DNA of 7,292 nt from JABIEQ01 sp964516055 (GTDB taxonomy: Bacteria; Patescibacteriota; Patescibacteriia; Magasanikbacterales; UBA922), in NCBI GenBank assembly GCA_964516055.1, contig CAZEYK010000051.1, forward strand, positions 1-7,292, in the 5' to 3' direction. Below, one piece after another: positions 1-5,254 of the stretch. Both the position numbers and the translations under genes were made by a program. Positions within the stretch are counted from its first letter, which is position 1. Each line of letters begins with the position of its first letter. Under the pieces are notes generated by a model, which did no database searches, had not been told where the DNA came from, and was given only the letters and a program-made list of their open reading frames with translations.

Positions 1-377
1 TGTTGTTTCACTCCATCCCGCATTACCAACGCATGATATGATACCAGCTGACGCAACTTATCAAGCGCAGAACTTGCCTTATATTCTTGAAAAAATCCAA
101 TAGCAACATTAATAAATATGGTAGCCACAATAACCACCATATCAATATACTCATGAAGCAACGCACTAATAATTGCAGCAACAACCAAAATAATAATCAA
201 AGGACTCTTCCATTGACTAAACAAAATAATAGACCACGCACTTTGTTTTTCCCTGGCTTTCGTGAGGATGTTACGACCATACTCACTCAGACGCTCAGCG
301 ACAACCTTCGCCGTAAGCCCTTTTCGATTAGTTTGAAACTCGGTAAATAATTGTGATATACTTTTTTGGTAAAACAT
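1..377 (-). CDS. P-type cation-transporting ATPase, N-terminal part (cut by window edge)
   Basis: ATP-driven cation pump of the inner membrane, P2-type (Ca2+/Na+-like); the ion cannot be told from this fragment. The frame reads without a stop from an ATG at 377 to the left edge, giving 125 residues. Residues about 5-55 match the cation-ATPase N-terminal domain, with GLTAKVVAERLSEYGRNIL at 20-38, the usual GL...RL..YG.N signature. Two hydrophobic segments follow (about 58-75 and 79-96). After them comes GFFQEYKASSALDKL at 94-108, typical of the stalk entering the actuator domain of these pumps. The phosphorylation site (DKTGT) and the ATP-binding domain lie outside the window. It is divergent from tRNA-Lys and has an extended -10 element just upstream. 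The start is well placed for the family, though no Shine-Dalgarno is visible. Confidence 0.9.
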   Translation of the reverse strand, partial: MFYQKSISQLFTEFQTNRKGLTAKVVAERLSEYGRNILTKAREKQSAWSIILFSQWKSPLIIILVVAAIISALLHEYIDMVVIVATIFINVAIGFFQEYKASSALDKLRQLVSYHALVMRDGVKQ

Positions 378-381
378 AAGG

Positions 382-410
382 TTGACATTATTTTTCTAAT
401 AGTATATCAT
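382..410 (+). promoter_or_regulatory. Sigma70-type promoter of tRNA-Lys
   Basis: TTGACA at 382-387, a 17-base spacer, and TATCAT at 405-410. The -35 is a perfect consensus and the -10 matches five of six positions. Transcription would start near 417, about 54 bases before the tRNA. The -10 overlaps the -10 of the divergent ATPase promoter. Confidence 0.72.
401..409 (-). promoter_or_regulatory. Extended -10 promoter of the P-type ATPase gene
   Basis: Read on the - strand, 409-401 is TGATATACT, an extended -10 (TGnTATACT). Its predicted start is near 394, about 17 bases before the ATG at 377. I see no convincing -35, as expected for an extended -10 promoter. It shares bases 405-406 with the tRNA promoter -10. 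Confidence 0.45.
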
Positions 411-470
411 ATCCGCGCCAAATTAATTGAGAAATAACGTTAATAAATGACCCAAATTACGTAAAACCAT

Positions 471-543
471 GGTCTGGTAGCTCAGTTGGTAGAGCAGTGG
501 CCTTTTAAGCCAACGGTCGTGGGTTCGAACCCCACCCGGATCA
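471..543 (+). tRNA. tRNA-Lys (anticodon TTT)
   Basis: A complete cloverleaf can be drawn. The acceptor stem is 471-477 with 536-542 (seven pairs, two of them G-U). The D stem is GCTC 480-483 with GAGC 492-495. The anticodon stem is 497-501 with 509-513, around the loop CTTTTAA at 502-508. The T arm is 519-523 with 531-535, around TTCGAAC. The anticodon TTT at 504-506 reads lysine codons. The discriminator base is A543, and the next bases are CAA, so CCA is not encoded and must be added by the CCA enzyme. The outermost anticodon-stem pair (G497 with A513) is mismatched. A strong promoter lies upstream and a hairpin terminator begins two bases after the discriminator. Confidence 0.93.
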
Positions 544-544
544 C

Positions 545-586
545 AAAAATAAAATAGTCGCCTGAAAAGGCGGCTGTTTTATTTTT
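545..586 (+). terminator. Rho-independent terminator of tRNA-Lys (copy 1)
   Basis: A 19-bp stem, 545-563 with 568-586, closed by a GAAA tetraloop at 564-567. The core is TCGCCT/AGGCGG, and the outer part is an A-rich arm against TTTTATTTTT, so the U tract lies inside the stem. Two pairs are G-U. It begins almost directly at the tRNA 3' end. Confidence 0.85.
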
Positions 587-590
587 ATTA

Positions 591-635
591 TGCTGGGCGA
601 GAAGTTTATGCCCCGTAGCGTAGCGAAGGGGTAAG
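591..635 (+). repeat. Hairpin-rich insert between the two tRNA tails
   Basis: This segment is much more G+C-rich than its surroundings and can form competing hairpins. GGGC 595-598 can pair with GCCC 610-613, CCCC 611-614 with GGGG 628-631, or GGGG 628-631 with CCCC 636-639 (loop TAAG) at the start of the second tail. It also contains the short direct repeat GTAGC/GTAGC at 615-623. No open reading frame is present. It may be a small dispersed element, but copies elsewhere cannot be seen from this window. Confidence 0.4.
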
Positions 636-650
636 CCCCACCCGGATCAC

Positions 651-690
651 ATAAAAATAGTCACATGAAAAGGTGGCTATTTTATTTTTA
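651..690 (+). terminator. Second terminator-like hairpin (copy 2)
   Basis: The stem is 654-666 with 671-683 around the same GAAA tetraloop (667-670), followed by ATTTTTA. There is one A-G mismatch (665/672). Relative to copy 1, the pair G560-C571 has become A663-T674, a compensatory change that keeps the pairing. It could act as a back-up terminator for the tRNA transcript. Confidence 0.65.
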
Positions 691-729
691 TCTATAACGA
701 CGAACAACATACCTTAACAACAAAATATT

Positions 730-738
730 TGATATACT
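730..738 (+). promoter_or_regulatory. Extended -10 promoter of the AEC transporter gene
   Basis: TGATATACT at 730-738 is an extended -10 (TGnTATACT), the same nine bases as in the ATPase promoter. Transcription would start near 745, about 24 bases before the GTG at 769 or 42 before the ATG at 787. No good -35 is seen at the right distance. Confidence 0.45.
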
Positions 739-768
739 CAACTAATAATAAACAAATGTGAATTATTC

Positions 769-1743
769 GTGTCATTTGTAATATATATGCCTGTCATCCT
801 AAACGCTATCTTACCAATATTTTTTCTTATTTGTATTGGAGTACTATTGCGTTTCATCCTAAACAAAAAATGCACACTCTTCCCCGTATTTGCAAAAAAA
901 TGCCGCGCGCACAACGACACTTGGTCAATAATCCTCAACAAATACGTCATCTATATTGCCCTTCCTGCACTCCTTTTTTATAGCCTTGCCCACACCACAA
1001 AAGAATTTTTACCGCCACTAAACATCGTACTCATAAACATCGCCATACTCATTGGCATCATTCTCATCACCACACTTGTCACAAAAATACTCAAATTAAA
1101 AAAAGAACTTGCCCTTACCTATATTTTCTGTACCTTTTTTGGAAACGTTGCGTACATTGGATTCCCATTTATTTTTGATCTCTATCCACAAACGGCAAGC
1201 GAATTAAGTATACTTATCGCAATTCATGTTGGCGTAGCATTTACCCTCGGTGTATTCATCCTTGAATACTACAAATCAAATACCGTCAACATTCTCCATG
1301 TCATCAAAAAAATAATCACCAATCCCCTGCTCATTGCCATTGCTCTTGGATCAATATGTTTTGCATTAGGGATTACACTTCCACATAGCATTGACCGAAC
1401 CATAGAAATGATTGCAGGCAGTGCGTCACCAGTAGTACTTATTGCCATAGGATTGTTCATGGCCAAAAAAATAGAATTCGATAGCGACTTCTGGCATGCT
1501 GTCACCATAAGTGGTATCAAACTTGTTATTATGCCCAGCGTTTTTATCCTAGCAACACTCCTTACCAAAACAGCAGGATCAATGATCCCCTCAATTATAG
1601 AAGCAGCAATGCCCGTTGCACTCACCAACTTTGCCCTTGCCGAAATATACCCTATGAAGAAAAAAATAATCGCCGACGCGATTATTATTAGTACATGGAT
1701 TTCCATTATTAGCTTAACCGTTCTTTCCTCATTCTTTATCTAA
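769..1743 (+). CDS. AEC-family (auxin efflux carrier type) membrane transporter
   Basis: Secondary transporter of the inner membrane. Known bacterial members move organic acids such as malonate, but the substrate here is unknown. The 324 residues are almost entirely hydrophobic, with about ten membrane segments. Family landmarks are LNKYVIYIALPALLF at 56-70, FGNVAYIGFP at 124-133, NPLLIAI at 185-191, SPVVLIAIGLFM at 220-231, EAAMPVALTNFALAE at 278-292 and ADAIIISTWISI at 302-313. A basic, Cys-containing stretch (33-50) after helix 1 is slightly longer than usual. The start is uncertain: GTG at 769 gives MSFVIYMPV, while ATG at 787 gives MPVILNAILP, which fits the family's N-terminus better. 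Neither has a Shine-Dalgarno. The gene stands alone with its own promoter and converges on murG, whose stop lies 41 bases away. Confidence 0.88.
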   Translation: MSFVIYMPVILNAILPIFFLICIGVLLRFILNKKCTLFPVFAKKCRAHNDTWSIILNKYVIYIALPALLFYSLAHTTKEFLPPLNIVLINIAILIGIILITTLVTKILKLKKELALTYIFCTFFGNVAYIGFPFIFDLYPQTASELSILIAIHVGVAFTLGVFILEYYKSNTVNILHVIKKIITNPLLIAIALGSICFALGITLPHSIDRTIEMIAGSASPVVLIAIGLFMAKKIEFDSDFWHAVTISGIKLVIMPSVFILATLLTKTAGSMIPSIIEAAMPVALTNFALAEIYPMKKKIIADAIIISTWISIISLTVLSSFFI

Positions 1744-1751
1744 CGCATACA

Positions 1752-1785
1752 AGAGAAGATACCGTACAGGTATAATAATATCTCT
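1752..1785. terminator. Possible bidirectional hairpin between convergent genes
   Basis: AGAGA 1752-1756 can pair with TCTCT 1781-1785, and inside it ATACC 1759-1763 with GGTAT 1769-1773 around GTACA. There is no clear U tract and the stem is interrupted, so this is only a candidate for ending the AEC and murG transcripts. Confidence 0.25.
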
Positions 1786-2860
1786 ATCGTCTCACCACCT
1801 TTGCAAACACCTCAATAATTTTTTCTTTCGTAGCGAGTGGCATTACCTTATGCAATTGTTTCCCCAACTGATTTCTTTTTTGTGTATTCGCAAGTAATTC
1901 TTTAATAGTTTTTGCCAAAAAATTTCCATCACTTGTTTGTTCATCAACAATAATAACGGCATGTTGTTCTGCCAAAAAGGTAACATTATCCACTTGATGC
2001 CCAGGCTTTGGAATCAAAATAGAGGCTTTCCCCATAGCAGCCAATTCCGTAATAGTTCCAAATCCACCACGAGAAACAACAATATCAGCAACCGCATACG
2101 CATCCTTCATTTCATCAGTAAAAAATTGATACACATGATAAAAATCAAAATGTTTTTCCGCACGTTGCACTAATTCTTGAGGCCGATCTTTTCCAGATAA
2201 ATGAATTACCTGACACACCCCATCTAAATGTTGTACTGCCTGAGTAACCAATTGATTTACCCGATGAGATCCCGTTCCCCCACCAGTAGCAAACACTACA
2301 GGTAACGACGCATCCAAACCAAACCGTTTGATCGCCTGTTTTTTATTACCAGATAAGACCTCTTGACGAATAGGATTTCCTAACCAAATAGTTTTTCGTT
2401 TTGGAAATGATTTACTATGTCGTTCTAGTGCCGTCGTAATTCTCCTCGCAAATGGCACCATAAGCGTATTTGCCAACCCAACATCCACATCCTGCTGATG
2501 TACCCATGATGGAATACCAAACAGCCACGCCGCAATATGAAGCGGCACAGACACATATCCCCCAGCAGAAATACATATATCAGGGCTTTCCTTATAACAA
2601 AGATATAACGACTGCAAAAACCCTATTCCAATACGAACAATATCAATAAAGAAAAACGGAGAAATATACCGGCGAAATTTTCCAGAAGACAATGGAATAA
2701 ACCCAACACCTACTCGTTCAACCAAATCTTTTTCCGGACCATTTTTTGTGCCCACCCACAAAAATTCTGCATCTGGATACTCTTCACGCAATACGTCATG
2801 AATCGCCAAAAGCGGCGTTACTGGCCCAAGCGTTCCCCCACCGGAAAATAAAATAGTCAT
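1784..2860 (-). CDS. murG: MurG, lipid II synthase (UDP-GlcNAc:undecaprenyl-PP-MurNAc-pentapeptide transferase)
   Basis: Adds GlcNAc to lipid I to make lipid II on the inner face of the membrane, the last intracellular step of peptidoglycan synthesis. It is a two-domain GT-B glycosyltransferase of 358 residues, normal length. Landmarks are a glycine-rich loop GGGTLGPVTP at 7-16, the SAGGYVSVP stretch at 98-106, HQQDVDVGLAN at 121-131 (usual HEQN..PG.AN), GNP at 161-163, the linker-side GGGTGSHRVN at 193-202, and the UDP-GlcNAc-binding SRGGFGTITELAAMGK at 263-278 with E272. In place of the usual GGTGGH the loop reads GGTLGP, so the conserved histidine is proline (P13). No Shine-Dalgarno precedes the ATG. 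It is last in the ftsW row, but a GxxExxY gene sits between it and ftsW. Confidence 0.95.
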   Translation of the reverse strand: MTILFSGGGTLGPVTPLLAIHDVLREEYPDAEFLWVGTKNGPEKDLVERVGVGFIPLSSGKFRRYISPFFFIDIVRIGIGFLQSLYLCYKESPDICISAGGYVSVPLHIAAWLFGIPSWVHQQDVDVGLANTLMVPFARRITTALERHSKSFPKRKTIWLGNPIRQEVLSGNKKQAIKRFGLDASLPVVFATGGGTGSHRVNQLVTQAVQHLDGVCQVIHLSGKDRPQELVQRAEKHFDFYHVYQFFTDEMKDAYAVADIVVSRGGFGTITELAAMGKASILIPKPGHQVDNVTFLAEQHAVIIVDEQTSDGNFLAKTIKELLANTQKRNQLGKQLHKVMPLATKEKIIEVFAKVVRR

Positions 2861-2865
2861 AATAT

Positions 2866-2886
2866 ATTACGAATAACGAATAATCC
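2866..2886 (+). repeat. Inverted repeat arm A, murG side of the GxxExxY cassette
   Basis: The 21-bp arm starts ATTACGAATAAC and ends GAATAATCC. It matches the reverse complement of 3315-3335 at 20 of 21 positions (the mismatch is G2878). The arm is built from the unit TACGAAT/AACGAAT (2868-2874, 2875-2881), and a further TTACGAAT lies at 2891-2898, right at the end of the enclosed gene. Confidence 0.75.
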
Positions 2887-2899
2887 CAATTTACGAATC

Positions 2900-3289
2900 C
2901 TATAATAACTTTGGTTTTAAAATTCTTTTAACAAAAAGAGATTTTGGATAAAAATTGATAAGTAAACATAATTCTTTTTCACTACTTGTAAGGTATCTCA
3001 TACATTGGTGATAATTGTTTCTGAAAATTTGAGGAACTCTTTTAATTTCCAAAATCACGTTATCATCAATCAAAAAATCTACTCTATTCCGACCTTGCCG
3101 TTCACCCACAAAACTTATGGGCAAAACCTTTTCCCGTTCATATTCAATATTTTTTACTGTCAAACCATGTGCTATTGCATCACAATATTGTTTTTTATTT
3201 CTATATGAACCAAGATAATTATGTATGGTAAAACATATTCCTACTAACTCATAGCACAATTGCTTATGCAATAAATTCCCCCTCCTCAT
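2900..3289 (-). CDS. GxxExxY-family protein, PD-(D/E)XK nuclease-like fold
   Basis: Small protein of the GxxExxY family (PDDEXK_3-type, nuclease superfamily); no biological function is established that I know of. Visible landmarks: LCYELVGICFTIHNYLG at 11-27 (usual ELSY.IVG.AFEVH..LG), KKQYCDAI at 32-39, IEYERE at 48-53, the putative catalytic D71 in RVDFLI and E81-I-K83 in VILEIK, Q95...YL, and LLINF at 109-113. All core nuclease-like residues are present, but the name-giving motif is degenerate (Y29..K32..Y35). Length is normal for the family. The ATG at 3289 gives 129 residues, but an AGGAGG lies inside that N-terminus and points to a TTG start at 3271 (123 residues). The gene lies between ftsW and murG inside a 21-bp inverted repeat. 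Its G+C is about 29% by hand count, against about 41% in a 300-base murG sample (2041-2340). It is probably co-transcribed with its neighbours. Confidence 0.85.
   Translation of the reverse strand: MRRGNLLHKQLCYELVGICFTIHNYLGSYRNKKQYCDAIAHGLTVKNIEYEREKVLPISFVGERQGRNRVDFLIDDNVILEIKRVPQIFRNNYHQCMRYLTSSEKELCLLINFYPKSLFVKRILKPKLL
3278..3286 (-). promoter_or_regulatory. Shine-Dalgarno AGGAGG pointing to a TTG start at 3271
   Basis: On the - strand, 3286-3278 reads AGGAGGGGG, a perfect anti-SD match. It directly follows the first ATG (3289), where it would encode RRG, so it cannot serve that ATG. It is correctly spaced (nine bases after AGGAGG) for the TTG at 3271-3269. No other start codon in the window has a comparable site at working distance. 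Confidence 0.55.
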
Positions 3290-3314
3290 AGTTATCTTGT
3301 TTATTAGTACATTC

Positions 3315-3335
3315 GGATTATTAGTTATTCGTAAT
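3315..3335 (-). repeat. Inverted repeat arm B, ftsW side of the GxxExxY cassette
   Basis: Reverse-complement partner of 2866-2886 (20 of 21 positions). The arm covers the ftsW stop codon (3321-3323) and codes for the last FtsW residues ITNN. It is also nearly palindromic itself: CGGATTA 3314-3320 and TAATCCG 3332-3338 can form a 7-bp hairpin with an 11-base loop. TTATTAGT occurs here at 3318-3325 and again at 3301-3308 in the short gap before the cassette gene. Confidence 0.75.
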
Positions 3336-4433
3336 CCGATGCTTACTCACATTCAACACAATACCAAACCCTGCTAAGGCAATCATTAATGCTGTTCCCC
3401 CATGGCTCACAAGCGGCAACGGAACTCCCGTCAATGGCATAAGGCCAACCATAGCTCCAATATTAAAAAATGACTGCACCAAAATCCAAATAATAATACC
3501 ACACACCAACAACCGACCAAACTGATCCGGGGCATCCTTTGCAATGCGAAACGCACGAAATGCAATAAGCAAAAGAAAAAGAATAAATAATGATGCGAAT
3601 ACAAATCCCATCTCTTCTGCTATTACGGCAAAAATACTATCTGCATGCACTTCTGGTAAATACTGAAATTTTTGCCGAGAACGACCAAGCCCTTGCCCAA
3701 ATACCCCACCAGAACCAATAGCCAAAAACGCTTGGTTAATATGATACCCAATCCCCTGAGGGTCAAGCTCTGGATGTAAAAATGTGGTAAACCGAGCGGC
3801 ACGATACGGTGCCACCGCAATAAGTATAATCAACGCAACCACTCCCAACAACGCCAATGCCAACAAATGTTTATACTTCGCACCAGCAACAAACAACAAC
3901 CCAAACAAAAGAGAAAACAAAATAGATACCGTTCCTACATCAGGTTGCAACACAACCAACAGTACAGGAATAAACCCCACAATCAACGACGGAATAAATC
4001 CTTGTTCAAGTTCCACCAAATCATGTCCCTTATGCACCAAAAATGCCGACATAAAAATAACCATCGCCAACTTTGCGAATTCGGCCGGTTGAAAAGAAAT
4101 AGGACCAATCACTAACCAACTATGTGCTCCCGTATTCAAATTTGATCCAATACCAGGAATAAATACTAAAATAAGCAAAAGCAATGAAAATCCAAAGATA
4201 GGAGTGGCAAAACGCAACAATTTTCGATAATCAAATTTAGCAAAAAACAAAAATGCCACTATTCCAGGCAACACACCATACAAAAGCTGTCGCTTAATAA
4301 AAAAATAATTATCACCAAATCGTTGATATCCAACAGGAGAACTCGCCGACGCAAGCATCACCAACCCAAAAATCAACAATATGCCAACATACAATAAAAA
4401 TACATAATCTGCTTTTTTCTCTGTGACAGACAT
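3321..4433 (-). CDS. ftsW: FtsW, SEDS-family septal peptidoglycan glycosyltransferase
   Basis: Polymerises lipid II into glycan strands at the division septum together with a class B penicillin-binding protein. It is an integral membrane protein of 370 residues with about ten helices, normal for the family. Landmarks are MLASASSPVGY at 26-36, the loop LNTGAHSWLVIGPISFQPAEFAK spanning 99-121, QPDVGT at 163-168 with the catalytic-type aspartate D165, GQGLGRSRQKFQYLPEVHADSIF across 246-268, IAEEMGF at 271-277, and PLTGVPLPLVSHGG at 333-346 (usual PFxSYGG; H replaces Y). RodA is the alternative; the VHADSIFAVIAEE signature and murG in the same row favour FtsW. No Shine-Dalgarno is seen before the ATG. 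The last residues and the stop come from the inverted repeat arm that flanks the next gene, 31 bases downstream. Confidence 0.93.
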   Translation of the reverse strand: MSVTEKKADYVFLLYVGILLIFGLVMLASASSPVGYQRFGDNYFFIKRQLLYGVLPGIVAFLFFAKFDYRKLLRFATPIFGFSLLLLILVFIPGIGSNLNTGAHSWLVIGPISFQPAEFAKLAMVIFMSAFLVHKGHDLVELEQGFIPSLIVGFIPVLLVVLQPDVGTVSILFSLLFGLLFVAGAKYKHLLALALLGVVALIILIAVAPYRAARFTTFLHPELDPQGIGYHINQAFLAIGSGGVFGQGLGRSRQKFQYLPEVHADSIFAVIAEEMGFVFASLFILFLLLIAFRAFRIAKDAPDQFGRLLVCGIIIWILVQSFFNIGAMVGLMPLTGVPLPLVSHGGTALMIALAGFGIVLNVSKHRITNN

Positions 4434-4470
4434 ACCAGATAATAAAACCTAAGATTTTAGCCTTATGTTG

Positions 4471-4830
4471 TTATACATTTAAAAACACGAGCAACCACGA
4501 ACCCACAAACAAAAATAACTGACACAGTACCGCTATACCAATAAGCAAATACGCAGCAAATTTACTCTTTGCAAACAAAAACCATCCCAAAAACACATTT
4601 ACCAAAAAAATAAACAGCCCCGCAAGTGGTGCATAAAATACTTTCCACCAGTCTCCCACCAAATCAACACCAAATAACGTATTGTAATGTAAAAATAACA
4701 AATCCTGCTGCGGACGAATATTAAGAAGTAACCATCCCCACGTAAGAATATGCAACACAAAAAAAATCCCAAACATAATCTTATTTGGCAAACGTTGCAA
4801 ATACAATTTTAATGGATACCAGGTAGACAT
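4471..4830 (-). CDS. Small three-helix membrane protein of unknown function
   Basis: 119 residues with three predicted membrane helices at about 18-38, 64-86 and 92-117, a basic N-terminal stretch (YPLKLYLQRLPNK), and a polar stretch between helices 1 and 2. That stretch holds FLHYNTLFGVDLVGDWW at 46-62, the most motif-like part; LHYN followed by G-[VI]-D-x-[IV]-G resembles uncharacterised membrane proteins I associate with Patescibacteria. No catalytic or transport motif is visible. It lies 38 bases downstream of the nfu-like gene and 37 bases upstream of ftsW on the same strand, so it is probably co-transcribed with ftsW. A link to division or the cell envelope is only a guess from position. 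No Shine-Dalgarno precedes the ATG. Confidence 0.75.
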   Translation of the reverse strand: MSTWYPLKLYLQRLPNKIMFGIFFVLHILTWGWLLLNIRPQQDLLFLHYNTLFGVDLVGDWWKVFYAPLAGLFIFLVNVFLGWFLFAKSKFAAYLLIGIAVLCQLFLFVGSWLLVFLNV

Positions 4831-4868
4831 AAAATTTTCAAAAATATGTATTCTGTAGAGAATAAAAA

Positions 4869-5123
4869 TTACAACTCTGGCGGATTATCAATATCAATAA
4901 CTTCGTTCACTTCTGGTAATTCTTCCATAAGTGATTTTTCCACGATATTATAAAACGTAATACTCGTAATAGGACACCCGTGGCAGCTTCCCGTAAACTT
5001 GAGCTGTACCACACCATGTTCATCATCCACATCAACGATAGCAATACTTCCCCTATGCATGGCCAAAATAGGCCGCACATGATCTTCCAGTACTTCCTCT
5101 ACTCTATTTCTGAGGGTAGACAT
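4869..5123 (-). CDS. NifU C-terminal-domain (Nfu-type) Fe-S scaffold protein
   Basis: Binds and delivers iron-sulfur clusters in the cytoplasm. The 84 residues are essentially one Nfu domain: LRNRVEEVLEDHVRPIL at 4-20, then HRGSIAIVDVDDEHGVVQLKF, the ligand motif GSCHGCPIT with the CxxC cysteines at about 47 and 50, and the C-terminal helix ending LPEVNEVIDI. The usual GG before the second strand is RG. The frame stays open upstream to 5174, but those extra 17 residues do not fit the family and lie upstream of, or overlap, the likely promoter, so I chose the ATG at 5123. It is first in the - strand row leading to ftsW and murG, and divergent from rpmA. Confidence 0.9.
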   Translation of the reverse strand: MSTLRNRVEEVLEDHVRPILAMHRGSIAIVDVDDEHGVVQLKFTGSCHGCPITSITFYNIVEKSLMEELPEVNEVIDIDNPPEL

Positions 5124-5162
5124 ACAAAATATACAATAGATGAGGTACGCATTAGCCGAGAT

Positions 5163-5168
5163 AGTATA
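5163..5168 (-). promoter_or_regulatory. Candidate -10 for the nfu-ftsW-murG row
   Basis: TATACT reads 5168-5163 on the - strand within GGTATACTA, placing a start near 5156, about 33 bases before the ATG at 5123. No good -35 is found 16-18 bases upstream, so the call is weak. Confidence 0.3.
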
Positions 5169-5219
5169 CCTCACAATGTCGCACGTCTTACCTTCAAAGT
5201 ATATCTAAAATAAGCTCTA

Positions 5220-5248
5220 TTGACAAGATAAGACCCTCATGATATGAT
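5220..5248 (+). promoter_or_regulatory. Sigma70-type promoter of rpmA
   Basis: TTGACA at 5220-5225, a 17-base spacer, and TATGAT at 5243-5248. This is one of the two strongest promoters in the window. The start would be near 5255, leaving an untranslated leader of about 82 bases before the ATG at 5337. Confidence 0.75.
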
Positions 5249-5254
5249 TCTGAT

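Larger units (their letters stand above)
530..691 (+). repeat. Direct duplication of the tRNA-Lys 3' tail plus terminator
   Basis: CCCCACCCGGATCAC occurs at 530-544 (end of the real tRNA) and again, identical, at 636-650, an offset of 106 bases. The similarity continues through the hairpin that follows each copy, including GAAAAGG and the TTTTATTTTTAT tail. Copy 2 has no preceding D arm or anticodon arm, so it is a tail fragment and not a second tRNA. The two copies sandwich a 45-base unrelated segment (591-635). Confidence 0.8.

Noticed and set aside
87..350. Open frame on the + strand, 87 codons
   Set aside because: Very Asn/Gln-rich with no family resemblance; it is antisense to the clearly recognisable P-type ATPase N-terminus.
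591..650. Possible second tRNA gene ending in the same tail
   Set aside because: No D arm, anticodon arm or 5' acceptor strand pairing with CCGGATC can be drawn; only the 3' tail is tRNA-like.
2861..3340. Target-site duplication outside the inverted repeat arms
   Set aside because: The five bases outside each arm (AATAT and CCGAT) do not match, so there is no support for a classical transposition footprint.
4442..4470. Terminator between the three-helix membrane protein and ftsW
   Set aside because: Only a 4-bp CTAA/TTAG stem is possible, with weak T enrichment after it; too poor to call.
5124..5174. N-terminal extension of the nfu-like gene to 5174
   Set aside because: The extra 17 residues do not fit the Nfu family and would begin upstream of the likely transcription start; the ATG at 5123 gives the standard domain.
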